64,000 bases of DNA from Nostoc sp. CHAB 5824 (GTDB taxonomy: Bacteria > Cyanobacteriota > Cyanobacteriia > Cyanobacteriales > Nostocaceae): NCBI RefSeq assembly GCF_020829665.1, contig NZ_JAIVFT010000006.1:1-64000 (forward strand), written 5' to 3'. The translations under genes were made by a program, and so were the position numbers. The notes under the pieces are model-generated. The model searched no databases. It had not been told where the DNA came from and saw nothing but the letters and a program-made list of their open reading frames with translations. Each line of letters opens with the position of its first letter. Positions within the stretch are counted from its first letter, which is position 1. This document shows, piece by piece, positions 36,556 through 44,595 of the stretch.

Positions 36556-37326
36556 ATGAAGAACAAAATTCTACCCATAACTGCCTTTTTAACCACGATT
36601 AGTTTGACAACAAGCGTACAAGCAGCAAATTCTGAACACGTTAGACAGTTATTGGCAACCAAACAATGTCAAAACTGTGATTTGGCTAATGCAGGTTTAG
36701 TGATGGCTGACTTATCTGGAGCTAATTTGAGCGGTGCTAATCTCACAGGTGCTAACCTCAGCCGGGCAAACTTGAGCGGCGCAGATTTGCGAGGTGCAAA
36801 CTTGAGTGGTGCTAGTCTATTTGGTGTTAACCTGAGCGAAGTTAAATTCCGTGGGGCAAATTTGGCGGGTGCTGATTTGAGAAATAGTTATTTAGCAAAT
36901 GCAGAACTGACTGGTGCTTACTTGAACGGGACTAACTTTCAAGGTGCAGTTGGTATACCATCACAAATCGCTTCACCAGAAGAATTTTATGCTTTGGGTG
37001 TAGCAGAAGCGCAAAAAGGCAACCAACAGCAAGCAATCAGTTATTTTAATCAAGCGATCGCTATTAAACCAGAATATGCGGGTGCTTATTTAGCTCGTGG
37101 TATCGCCCGTTATCAAATACTGGATAGACAAGGTGCGTTCCAAGATGCCCAAGTTGCTGAAAAATTGTTTACATCTCAAAACAACAGCCCTGGAACGCAA
37201 ACAGCGCAAGCTTTTATTAAAGAACTGCAAACCCCCGTAAATGAGAAAGTAAGTGCTGGTAGCCCTAGTTTCGTTGACTTTTTGGGAAGTCTTGGCTCAG
37301 TCTTGCTCCAGTTCTTACCTTTTTAA
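36556..37326 (+). CDS. Exported pentapeptide-repeat/TPR protein
   Basis: The 256-residue protein has a signal peptide (KNKILPITAFLTTISLTTSVQAAN, cleavage after QAA). About 17 pentapeptide repeats of A(D/N)LxG type follow from LANAGLVMADLSGANLSG to FQGAVG, then a TPR-like hairpin AEAQKGNQQQAISYFNQAIAIKPEYAGAYLARGIA. It ends with a hydrophobic segment. Such proteins probably serve as periplasmic or thylakoid-lumen scaffolds. I chose the ATG at 36556 over an upstream TTG, since it begins the signal peptide. Confidence 0.85.
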   Translation: MKNKILPITAFLTTISLTTSVQAANSEHVRQLLATKQCQNCDLANAGLVMADLSGANLSGANLTGANLSRANLSGADLRGANLSGASLFGVNLSEVKFRGANLAGADLRNSYLANAELTGAYLNGTNFQGAVGIPSQIASPEEFYALGVAEAQKGNQQQAISYFNQAIAIKPEYAGAYLARGIARYQILDRQGAFQDAQVAEKLFTSQNNSPGTQTAQAFIKELQTPVNEKVSAGSPSFVDFLGSLGSVLLQFLPF

Positions 37327-37337
37327 GAGGCATAATA

Positions 37338-37365
37338 ACAAATGACAAATGACAAATAACAAATG
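37338..37365. repeat. STRR heptamer repeat overlapping the tenA start
   Basis: Tandem heptamers of ACAAATG/ACAAATA type occupy 37338-37365. The last one, ACAAATG, contains the ATG start codon of tenA. The ribosome-binding region of that gene is therefore made of repeat DNA. Confidence 0.8.
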
Positions 37366-37986
37366 ACTTTATCTCAGGAATTATGGGCAGCAAATCAAGA
37401 CTTAGCGCAAGCTTGCCTAGAGCATCCTTTCGTTCAAGGCATTGGCGATGGTACTCTTGAGCAAGCTAAATTTGCTTACTACGTAGGGCAAGATGCTTTT
37501 TTTTTAGAAGCTTTTGCCCGTGCGTACAGTATCGCCGCAGCTAAAGCACCAGACTGGTTAGGTTTCACCACATTTCATAACCTAGCTAGTGGAGTTTTAG
37601 AAGAACTGCGGCTGCATAGTAGCTATGCTTCTGAGTGGGGAGTCAATTTGTATTCTGTGGAACCAGGAGCCGCTACCCGCCGCTATACTGACTTTTTGTT
37701 AGCAACTGCTTGGGGTAGAGATGTGGGTTTAACTGCTGCGGCGATGTCTCCCTGTATGCGTTTGTATGCCTTTTTGGGAGAAAAGTTAGCTAGTAATGGC
37801 ATTCCTAATCATCAATATGCAGACTGGATTCGTACTTACAGCAGTGCAGATTTTCAACCACTAACACAACAATTAGAAAATTTGGTTGACAATTATGCCG
37901 CTACCAATTCTGTTGTGCATTCAACCTACCGTTATGCGATGTTTTGCGAACGCGACTTTTTTCAGGCTGCGTGGATTTTGGAGTAG
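37363..37986 (+). CDS. tenA: TenA-family aminopyrimidine hydrolase
   Basis: The 207-residue all-helical protein belongs to the TenA/thiaminase II family, which salvages thiamine pyrimidine. Key residues are visible: Asp44 in YYVGQDAFFL, Cys131 in SPCMRLYAFLG as likely nucleophile, and Glu196 in FCERDFF near the C-terminus. The ATG lies inside a heptamer repeat with no Shine-Dalgarno sequence, so translation may be weak. It follows the pentapeptide gene by 36 bases. Confidence 0.88.
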   Translation: MTLSQELWAANQDLAQACLEHPFVQGIGDGTLEQAKFAYYVGQDAFFLEAFARAYSIAAAKAPDWLGFTTFHNLASGVLEELRLHSSYASEWGVNLYSVEPGAATRRYTDFLLATAWGRDVGLTAAAMSPCMRLYAFLGEKLASNGIPNHQYADWIRTYSSADFQPLTQQLENLVDNYAATNSVVHSTYRYAMFCERDFFQAAWILE

Positions 37987-38051
37987 GGTCGCATAGCTGT
38001 GCTATCCTATGAACTTAACGAATAATAGCTGCCCCATTTGGTAAAATAAAC

Positions 38052-38477
38052 TTAGACATTGCTCAAGTTGCCTTTGCCGTTAGTTGCAGTTTGGGTGGGT
38101 TGAGTAGTTGGAACCGCAACAACTGAAGGAACTTGTGAAATAGATTTTTTACTCGTACTCCGCTTTCGGCTAGAGCCGCCTGCCTTTGAATACTCCATGC
38201 TGTTTCTGCCGTAGACAGTTGCAACTCCAGTAAGCATCCTTTCAGACAGTTCTGAGAGTGTATTGTCCATCTGAGTTATCGTCTTACGAGATTCCTCAAG
38301 ATTAGACAGAAGCGTATTATGGGCTTCTAGCGTGGCACGGGTGTTATCGATAAGGCGGGTATAAGCTTCAATGCTTAGTCCATGCCCTAAATCTAGATTC
38401 TCATTGATGGATTTAAGCAGGGCGAGACGGCGTTGAGCTTTGTCTACAGCAGCAGAACCACGAGTTTTTAAAGACAT
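38052..38477 (-). CDS. Unknown helical protein with basic, Ser/Thr-rich tail
   Basis: The 141-residue protein has a helical first part (VDKAQRRLALLKSINENLDL through TQMDNTLSELSERML) and then GVATVYGRNSMEYSKAGGSSRKRS. The low-complexity C-terminus is SKKSISQVPSVVAVPTTQPTQ. The conserved-looking YGRNSMEY segment suggests a real gene of cyanobacterial distribution. Function is unknown. Confidence 0.7.
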   Translation of the reverse strand: MSLKTRGSAAVDKAQRRLALLKSINENLDLGHGLSIEAYTRLIDNTRATLEAHNTLLSNLEESRKTITQMDNTLSELSERMLTGVATVYGRNSMEYSKAGGSSRKRSTSKKSISQVPSVVAVPTTQPTQTATNGKGNLSNV

Positions 38478-38631
38478 AGGAAATATTTCTAGAATAGTTC
38501 TATTTCAACATACTGGGATGTCTTTATGCGTGATAAGAGTAGTTTCGGGGATTTAATTACAACTGAATAACTGAGCCATACCCTGTGTTTATACTTATTT
38601 ATTCGTATCTGTTCTTGTTTCGGGATAAACG

Positions 38632-38820
38632 CAACAAGCAAATGCGATCGCCCAACAAGCAAATGCGATCGCTCAACAAGCAAATGCGATCGCCCAACAA
38701 GCAAATGCGATCGCTCAACAAGCAAATGCGATCGCCCAACAAGCAAATGCGATCGCTCAACAAGCAAATGCGATCGCCCAACAAGCAAATGCTGTCGCCC
38801 AACAAGCAAATGCAGTCGGT
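38632..38820. repeat. 21-bp tandem repeat built on HIP1, 9 units
   Basis: Nine 21-bp units start at 38632 and then every 21 bases. The unit is CAACAAGCAAATGCGATCGC plus C or T. Units 1-7 alternate strictly between C and T endings (C at 1, 3, 5, 7). Units 8 and 9 carry changes that break the GCGATCGC core (GCTGTCGC, GCAGTCGG). One plus frame reads QQANAIA heptapeptides but is closed by TAA just before the first unit and has no start. The array lies between two genes, 72 bases before the VapB-like start. Confidence 0.95.
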
Positions 38821-38891
38821 TTGTAAAAGAAAGAAATGTAGTCTGTATGTATTTTTGACTTAAAATCCACAGAAGTGGAAATGTAAGTTTT

Positions 38892-39113
38892 ATGTCTAAT
38901 TATCAAGAAGTACTACTGCAAGCTCAAAGCCTAACTCCTGAAGAGCAAATACGCTTAATTGAAGACTTGTCAAGCTTTATTCGTCAACAGGTGACGATGA
39001 CACCTAAGCCAAAGCATAGCATCCTCGAATTACGTGGATTAGGTAAAGAAGTCTGGAATGGCATTGATGCTCAAGAATACATTAATCAGGAACGTGATTC
39101 ATGGAATGGCTAG
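38892..39113 (+). CDS. Antitoxin of VapBC-like pair
   Basis: The 73-residue acidic protein has SLTPEEQIRLIEDLSSFIRQQ at the N-terminus and LRGLGKEVWNGIDAQEYINQERDSW at the C-terminus, where toxin binding is expected. It overlaps the PIN-domain gene by 13 bases. This is the usual antitoxin-first order. Confidence 0.8.
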   Translation: MSNYQEVLLQAQSLTPEEQIRLIEDLSSFIRQQVTMTPKPKHSILELRGLGKEVWNGIDAQEYINQERDSWNG

Positions 39114-39544
39114 TTCGGCTACAGGGGCAAATTGTAGGTTTGGATACTGCTCCACTGATTTACTTCATTGAAGAAAATCCTAATTATTTGGATGTTACAG
39201 ATGCTTTTTTTGAAGCTATGTTTCATGGTGAGTTTAGCGTTGTAACATCAGTCTTGACTATCACGGAAGTGTTAGTCTATTCCTTGCGACAAGGAAACAC
39301 AGCATTAGCTCAACAATGTCGTGAAATTCTATTTAATTCCCAGGGTTTAACAGCTATCGAAGTTTTTCCCGATATTGCTGAAAATGCAGCACAATTAAGG
39401 GCAGATTATAACTTAAGAACCCCAGATGCTATTCAGATGGCTACTGCTATTCGTGGAGGTGCATCATTTTTATTGACAAATGACGCGCGGTTGTCGCCTT
39501 TACCAGCATTATCAGTGTTAGTGTTGGATAAACTGATAGTTTGA
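39101..39544 (+). CDS. PIN-domain toxin (VapC-like)
   Basis: The 147-residue PIN-domain ribonuclease has all four acidic sites: Asp15 in GLDTAPLIYF, Glu in LTITEVLVYS, Asp in RTPDAIQMATA, and Asp in LTNDARLS. VapC toxins cut tRNA or rRNA and are held inactive by the preceding antitoxin. The gene appears intact. Confidence 0.9.
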   Translation: MEWLVRLQGQIVGLDTAPLIYFIEENPNYLDVTDAFFEAMFHGEFSVVTSVLTITEVLVYSLRQGNTALAQQCREILFNSQGLTAIEVFPDIAENAAQLRADYNLRTPDAIQMATAIRGGASFLLTNDARLSPLPALSVLVLDKLIV

Positions 39545-39564
39545 GCCTTTTTGTATATTGCGTA

Positions 39565-39588
39565 GGCGTAGCCCATTGTAGCCATCGC
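39565..39588. repeat. Dispersed GCGTAGCCC...CATCGC repeat
   Basis: A copy of the same short element as at 24618 and 40693, placed between the VapC stop and the 3' end of the broken Uma2 gene. Confidence 0.6.
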
Positions 39589-39607
39589 ACTTCGTTTTTT
39601 AATCAAT

Positions 39608-40187
39608 TCACCAGATATCTTCAAAATCAAGCACAAATCTAGGCAGTATATTTTCTCCTGATAAACTAGCAGGAGATTGGAGCACTTCAACATCTCTACC
39701 AGAGCGATAAATTTCTACTTGCCGAGTTTCTAAATCAATTAACCAACCTAATCTAGCACCGTTGTCTCGGTACTCTTGCATTTTATTTTGTAGCCTTGTT
39801 AAACAATCAGTATCAGAACGCAATTCCACTACAAAATCAGGACATACAGGCGGAAATTTTTCTTTTTGCTCCTGTGTGAGAGAATCCCATCTGTCAGTCA
39901 CGTTTTAACCAAGATACGTCAGGCGAACGAACTGCTCCATTTGGTAAAATAAACCCAACCGAAGAACCAAAAGCTATACCTAGTGACTCATCACGATTCC
40001 ACACTCCAAGTTGAGCAGTTAAATTAGCATTACGGTTGCTGGTTAAGCCTCCAACTAGAGGCATTAGTAGCAATGTGCCATCAGCATTACGCTCAAATCT
40101 AATTAGTTCATTTATCTGACATAACTGGAAGAATTGCTCATCTGTTATTTGAAGAACAGGAGCAAAGTTGATAGTTAACACATCCAT
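39608..40187 (-). pseudogene. Uma2-family endonuclease-like protein, frameshifted
   Basis: Two frames together encode a full Uma2 (DUF820, PD-(D/E)XK-like) protein. The first (start 40187) contains ITDEQFFQLCQIN, MPLVGGLTSNRNANL and GAVRSPDVSWLKRD. The second continues with DRWDSLTQEQKEKFPPVCPDFVVELRS and GARLGWLIDL. The break coincides with a direct duplication of four bases, GTCAGTCA at 39893-39900. Removing one GTCA restores the frame through R-D-R-W exactly. All catalytic positions (SPDVS, DFVVELRS) are otherwise present, so the lesion is recent. Confidence 0.88.
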
Positions 40188-40270
40188 AGAAAAATTTAAA
40201 CTTGAATATTCCCATAAAAATGCCGAAGGCAAATGTACTTTAGCAAAAAAAATATCTAGAATGATTGGCT

Positions 40271-40609
40271 CTAAGTGTTTATTACTTTATCCGCAGCACC
40301 AGTTAAGATTTCATCCATCCAAGCATTTATGCTTTTGCCAGCCTTTTTAGCAGCAATAAATATTTTGCGGTGGTATTCTGGAGTTGTGCGGAATGGAAGT
40401 TTACCAGAGAATGGTTTATCAGGCTCCTCTCCTAGTTCTTCACAGAAAGCAAGATAATCATCAACAGAAGTTTAAAATTCTTGACGCGCTTCCTCTACAG
40501 TTTTTCCTTTAAAGGTAATCACGTCATTAATATCTAGGACTTGACCAAAAAGTATTCCCGCGTCTACATCTACTTCTATAGTAGCTGTGTATCCCTTATA
40601 ATTCATCAT
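40271..40609 (-). pseudogene. hicB: HicB-type antitoxin with internal stop
   Basis: The frame reads MNYKGYTATIEVDVDAG, FGQVLDINDVITFKGKTVEEA, then a TAA at 40472-40474, then TSVDDYLAFCEELGEEPDKP and FRTTPEYHRKIFIAAKKAGK to a normal stop. Relatives have Lys at the stop position, so a single AAA to TAA change explains it. The second half includes the DNA-binding ribbon-helix-helix-like tail. Confidence 0.85.
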
Positions 40610-40671
40610 ATTTCAATTCCTGCCTTAATTAAAAATTCTCTAACAGATTTGACTGCTCCTTTATCTGTCTC
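40606..40671 (-). pseudogene. hicA: C-terminal remnant of a HicA toxin
   Basis: Twenty-one codons (ETDKGAVKSVREFLIKAGIEI) end in a TGA overlapping the hicB ATG, the usual hicA-hicB junction. The frame is closed by TAA just upstream. The dispersed repeat at 40693-40717 lies 22 bases further out, so the toxin gene was probably truncated there. Confidence 0.6.
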
Positions 40672-40692
40672 ATTTTAAAATATAAAAGCATA

Positions 40693-40717
40693 GGCGTAGC
40701 CCGTCGTAGACCTCGCC
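40693..40717. repeat. Dispersed GCGTAGCCC...CTCGCC repeat
   Basis: This copy (GGCGTAGCCCGTCGTAGACC then TCGCC) lies where the hicA remnant loses its 5' part. HIP1 and CTCATAGAGAAGCTCACTGTAG-like repeat vocabulary continues to about 40775. Confidence 0.6.
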
Positions 40718-40876
40718 TGTTGTGGAAAAGTGAGCGATCGCGGAGCGTCTCATAGAGAAGCTCACTGTAGGTATCGCTGTGTACATTTGACTTAAGGACA
40801 AAAAAGTATAATAGTGAGGATCAAACCCATATTTGTTAAAATATCTTTTATTACTTAAAGAGAGAGAAGTTATCTG

Positions 40877-41140
40877 GTGGACTCTACATTTAACTGGAAA
40901 CTGGAACAAACTTTACTTGAAAAAGTCATAAATTTGGCTAGTCAACAAGGGCAATCTCCTGAATCAATAGTCAGTGAAGCTGTTAGGCTATATCTCGAAA
41001 CCCAATTGCTAGAAACAGTTGATAACGCTGTGTCTGACCCATTAATTGGCTTATTTGCAGGAACACCTGATTTGGCTACAAACTCAGAAGATATTCTCCA
41101 ACAAGAGATTACTGAAAAATCTGGTTGGACGTGGAAATAA
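40877..41140 (+). CDS. Ribbon-helix-helix antitoxin-like protein, unpaired
   Basis: The 87-residue protein has a RHH-like start (FNWKLEQTLLEKVINLASQQGQSPESIVSEAVRLYLETQLL) and an acidic tail ending SGWTWK. The start is GTG after an AGAGAGA stretch. No toxin follows; the next gene is convergent and overlaps its end by 32 bases. It may be an orphan antitoxin. Confidence 0.65.
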   Translation: MDSTFNWKLEQTLLEKVINLASQQGQSPESIVSEAVRLYLETQLLETVDNAVSDPLIGLFAGTPDLATNSEDILQQEITEKSGWTWK

Positions 41141-41366
41141 CCCTAGCAGTAGCTTTAATTGATGCTTTGATTTCTTCCCAAGTCAGCACATTATCTGGAT
41201 TTGAATCATAGTCAGCAGTTCGACGATCAAGCTCTTGCTTTTGTGCATCGGTTAAATCAGGGTAAACTTGCTCTGCTGCGATGCTATCCCAAATTGCCTG
41301 CACAATACGGATTCTATCTTCAACACTAAGAGTTGCGATTTCGTTCAAAGTAGCTGTGATATCCAT
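41109..41366 (-). CDS. Addiction-module antitoxin (Unstab_antitox type), unpaired
   Basis: The 85-residue protein starts MDITATLNEIATLSVEDRIRIVQAIWDSI and has LTDAQKQELDRRTADYDSNPDNVLTWEEIKA, typical of the TIGR02574/RelB-ParD-like addiction antitoxins. The ATG at 41366 is the family start; a longer reading runs through unrelated repeat DNA at 41502-41536. The expected ParE gene is not directly downstream, where the convergent RHH gene lies. Confidence 0.8.
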   Translation of the reverse strand: MDITATLNEIATLSVEDRIRIVQAIWDSIAAEQVYPDLTDAQKQELDRRTADYDSNPDNVLTWEEIKASIKATARVISTSNQIFQ

Positions 41367-41612
41367 ACTGATTAACTTAGAGTGAGGAAGCAACTGGTAC
41401 ACCTTAAATATAGCGGACAAGATTTTGTCCATCAAATCAAACGCTGCATCTACTTTGAAGCCCAGTAGAGCGATCGCCTTACAGAAACCCTCAAAAATAA
41501 AGCGTAGACGCATAGTGACTTGTCGTTAGACATCGCGTATTATAGGCAAGACAAACTCACTTTCTTACCCCTCAGCCAAAAATTTGGTAATAAAAGGGTT
41601 TGTTATGCAGAG

Positions 41613-41873
41613 TTACAACTTATCGATCAACTTGTCATATTCTGCATGTGTACCGATCCAAAACCACGAAATTCCACCTTCTACCTCGACACCTAAAGCC
41701 CGGTAATTTAGTCCTGCTCGAACTGACCAATACTTGTTGCCAATCTTTTTGAAATGGAGTGATAAATGCGACGGATCTGTTTTCAGTAACTCATAGCATT
41801 GATCGGCAGTCTGTTGCACATTTTCAGGCAGAGCATTGTAACATTGCCAGAAACGTCGCGTTGTATAGTGCAT
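41613..41873 (-). CDS. RelE/ParE-superfamily toxin
   Basis: The 86-residue protein reads MHYTTRRFWQCYNALPENVQ, LHFKKIGNKYWSVRAGLNYRALG, then WFWIGTHAEYDKLI. This matches RelE/ParE-fold toxins of the type with WFWIGxHxEYD ends. It lies 5 bases downstream of an antitoxin-like gene. Confidence 0.85.
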   Translation of the reverse strand: MHYTTRRFWQCYNALPENVQQTADQCYELLKTDPSHLSLHFKKIGNKYWSVRAGLNYRALGVEVEGGISWFWIGTHAEYDKLIDKL

Positions 41874-41878
41874 CAGAT

Positions 41879-42073
41879 TTACCGACAGTGACCCGCCTTG
41901 AATTCAGCAATCGCTTCCTGTGCTAAAGCTTCCAATTTTCCATCAGCAATGTCTTTCTCTAATTGCTTATCCCAACGTTGATAGTCCAAATCAGCAAACC
42001 ACTCTATGAGTTTTTTATACTCATCAGGTGACAGTTGAAGAATGGCGGACTCAATTTGCTCAAGCGTTAACAT
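41879..42073 (-). CDS. Antitoxin partner of the RelE/ParE toxin
   Basis: The 64-residue acidic protein reads LTLEQIESAILQLSPDEYKKL, then DYQRWDKQLEKDIADGKLEALAQEAI. The last part is the usual toxin-binding helix of small RelE-linked antitoxins. It precedes the toxin gene by 5 bases on the same strand. Confidence 0.82.
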   Translation of the reverse strand: MLTLEQIESAILQLSPDEYKKLIEWFADLDYQRWDKQLEKDIADGKLEALAQEAIAEFKAGHCR

Positions 42074-42219
42074 AAAGGAATATAAGTTTCACTTTGAATA
42101 AATTATAGCTTGCCTAGCGATTTTTCTTGTGTTGTAACTAATGTAGCGATCGCTTTGCAGAAAACCTCAAAAATTAAGCGATCACTGTTGTGGAAGAGTG
42201 AGTGCCTTAACGATCTTCT

Positions 42220-44325
42220 TTACATAGAATCTCTAGCTGCTGCAAGTTGCCTTGCATACTCATATTCTCTGTAAAAATCTAAGGAACTTGTAGTGATGCT
42301 ACGAGTTCTCCAAAGCTCACGTTTTAAATCATCACTAGAATTTACATTATCTAGGAGTATAAGTAATTGGGGTACGCTTAAGAACCAACAGTTATAGAAA
42401 GGATTATTTGCTCTTATTGGGTCTATTTGAATAAGTTCATTAAACTGAAGTCTAAACTCATCGAGCTTATCATTCAATTTTTTAACTTTGTTTACATCAT
42501 CACTTGCCTCAACTTTTCCTAACAACATATTTTCTAGAAACTGGAATAAAATAGTTCTATCTTGGAAGCTTCCAAAATCGAGAAGTGTAACTGAAATTCG
42601 TGCAATATCTCTATTATTTAGATCACAAATAGAATCGTTTTCCAGAGAGATAGAGCCATTTTTTCTTATATAAATTTCATGTTTATTTATTTGAATCTGT
42701 GATGTAAGTAAAGAATCAGACAAATCAAATAATAGATTCAAATCACTACCACATCTGGATCTTCTTGTAAGTGCTTTTGCCTTTACTTCAAAGAAAATTA
42801 AGGTGTCAGATGTTTCTACTACGATATCGATTTCATCAATTTTATCTTTTTTAGTTCCACGGTACTTGCCACAATTAAACTTAATTCCTCGTCTTGAAAA
42901 CTCGCCTTTAATAAAATATTCTATCTTATCACCTAGTTTATCGTTAATTTTTGAGTCCACTTTTGCTCGAAGTTCGGATACAATAGCTTCATAGAAAGCA
43001 GGTGAACAAATTGAAGAGCTAGTTAATAAATACTCATCTTTACTTAGTCGAATTAAAGGTTTATGCTGAAAATGATTTTCAGGAGATATCTGGCTTAGAT
43101 CCTGTGGTATATGGAAATTTGAATTAACAGAACTTACTCCATGAGAATAAACAGTCAGTATTTTATCGATTTCATCTTTCCCTATGTTTAAATTTAGATT
43201 ATATATTTGTCTAGCGTGAAAAGTTATTGGATACAGTTTACCCTCGGCTAGTTTAAGGATTCTCTCTGCTATTATTGCTGCTTGCTCAGGAGTCCATCCT
43301 AAATTCTGTTGGATAGTTTCAGAAAACCCAGAAAACAGTCCTTGGATCATTTTAGGAACATCCGAGGGACGCAGTTGAATGAGACAAAATAAGTTATCAT
43401 ATACTGCTAGTTCTTGTAAGAAATAAAGTATTGTGTCAGTACTGTGGAACAGTAAAGCAAATTGATTGTGTGCTTGTACATCTAGAATAGATGTTAAGGG
43501 AATAGAGATATTTAGTATTCTTTTCCAAATTTTATTAGGACTTTCAACAGCTACCAGTATCTGTTTTCGTGGATACTTAACACTCAGATTTAACAGATAT
43601 GCAAAAGGAATTGATGGAAAATCAGCTTGTATTAGACTATTAAAGGTTCTACCTAGATGATATCTCCCTTGATTTTCGTTATGACAAGGCTTTATTAGTT
43701 CAAATAATTTTTTCAAAGCCTCAATTCCGCCTAACAATCTAATATCACCTTCTATACGGTTAGCTACATTCCTTGCTTGAGATTCATCTATTAGAACTCT
43801 TCCATCTTCAATATGAACCTCACAACCTTCACTCTGCAAAATCTTTGCAGAGTTGCTCACTACAAATTGTCTTCTATACCTTCTCTCTAAGTCCTGTAAA
43901 TTATACTCAAGCTTTTGTGGGCTAATAACTGTTAAATCCCAGGCTGATTGTAGTGCAATACGCCATTTATCCTCATACTCAAGACTCACTAACTGGGGAA
44001 TCGACTGATTTAATGTATCATTCCTGCTCCTGATACCATCAATAACAATTTCTATAATTCCGAGGTAGGGTTGCAATTTTTCTGATTTGATAAAGTGAGT
44101 TAGAAGTAGTTGATCCTTAACAATAAAAAGCTGCGCCCTGTACAACTGATTACCTATAAGATTATCTTGAATATTCTCATATAGATGCTTCTGAACCTGA
44201 TAAAGCGTCAGGCTATTTTCATACTTAATTCCGTAGTGTTTATACAAACTTGTCAAGTCTTCTACCAAACTTAAGTCAAGGCTTGGCTTTGTAGAATCTA
44301 CTAATTGTTTAAAAAGTATGTCCAT
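42220..44325 (-). CDS. Large unknown protein with PD-(D/E)XK nuclease-like motif
   Basis: The 701-residue protein matches no family I know as a whole. Around residues 475-515 it shows a nuclease-like core: Glu in KGEFSRRGI, Asp in KIDEIDIVVET, then FFEVKAK with Glu and Lys of the E-x-K pair. This is the order of PD-(D/E)XK (restriction-endonuclease or NERD-like) domains. The first 470 residues are helical, with no membrane segment or obvious ATPase motif. The gene is AT-rich and follows a strip of toxin-antitoxin genes, suggesting an anti-phage or mobile-DNA role; that is inference. ATG 44325 is preferred over a GTG 33 bases upstream. Confidence 0.75.
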   Translation of the reverse strand: MDILFKQLVDSTKPSLDLSLVEDLTSLYKHYGIKYENSLTLYQVQKHLYENIQDNLIGNQLYRAQLFIVKDQLLLTHFIKSEKLQPYLGIIEIVIDGIRSRNDTLNQSIPQLVSLEYEDKWRIALQSAWDLTVISPQKLEYNLQDLERRYRRQFVVSNSAKILQSEGCEVHIEDGRVLIDESQARNVANRIEGDIRLLGGIEALKKLFELIKPCHNENQGRYHLGRTFNSLIQADFPSIPFAYLLNLSVKYPRKQILVAVESPNKIWKRILNISIPLTSILDVQAHNQFALLFHSTDTILYFLQELAVYDNLFCLIQLRPSDVPKMIQGLFSGFSETIQQNLGWTPEQAAIIAERILKLAEGKLYPITFHARQIYNLNLNIGKDEIDKILTVYSHGVSSVNSNFHIPQDLSQISPENHFQHKPLIRLSKDEYLLTSSSICSPAFYEAIVSELRAKVDSKINDKLGDKIEYFIKGEFSRRGIKFNCGKYRGTKKDKIDEIDIVVETSDTLIFFEVKAKALTRRSRCGSDLNLLFDLSDSLLTSQIQINKHEIYIRKNGSISLENDSICDLNNRDIARISVTLLDFGSFQDRTILFQFLENMLLGKVEASDDVNKVKKLNDKLDEFRLQFNELIQIDPIRANNPFYNCWFLSVPQLLILLDNVNSSDDLKRELWRTRSITTSSLDFYREYEYARQLAAARDSM

Positions 44326-44544
44326 ATTAATTTTTATTATAAAAATAAATCTGCTCACTACTTAAGTCTACAGAATATTAAGATACACTATCTTACGGAT
44401 AACCTTAAAACTTATATTTATTAGATTCGGCGCTATATCTTTTTTTTATAATCAACGATACCCTAAAAGCTAGGTAAACAGTTAGCCAATAGCTTCTCCT
44501 AACCTGTATTATTTTTCTACATCCACTGAAAATTCAGATAAATG

Positions 44545-44573
44545 AAAAAGGCACGGTGATACCGTGCCTTTTA
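44545..44573 (-). terminator. Terminator of chlH
   Basis: AAAAGGCACGGT and ACCGTGCCTTTT flank a 3-base loop, followed on the minus strand by a T run. It lies about 25 bases after the chlH stop. Confidence 0.88.
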
Positions 44574-44595
44574 GCTCATTGCTTAATGTATAAAC

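Noticed and set aside
38632..38820. Possible CRISPR array.
   Set aside because: Units are contiguous without spacers, the period is only 21 bp, and no cas genes are present.
38489..38863. ORFs with repeats such as NKQMRSP, LLVGRSH and CLLGDRI on both strands.
   Set aside because: Again only frames through the 21-bp HIP1 array; the neatest plus frame (QQANAIA) is closed by a stop just before the array and has no start.
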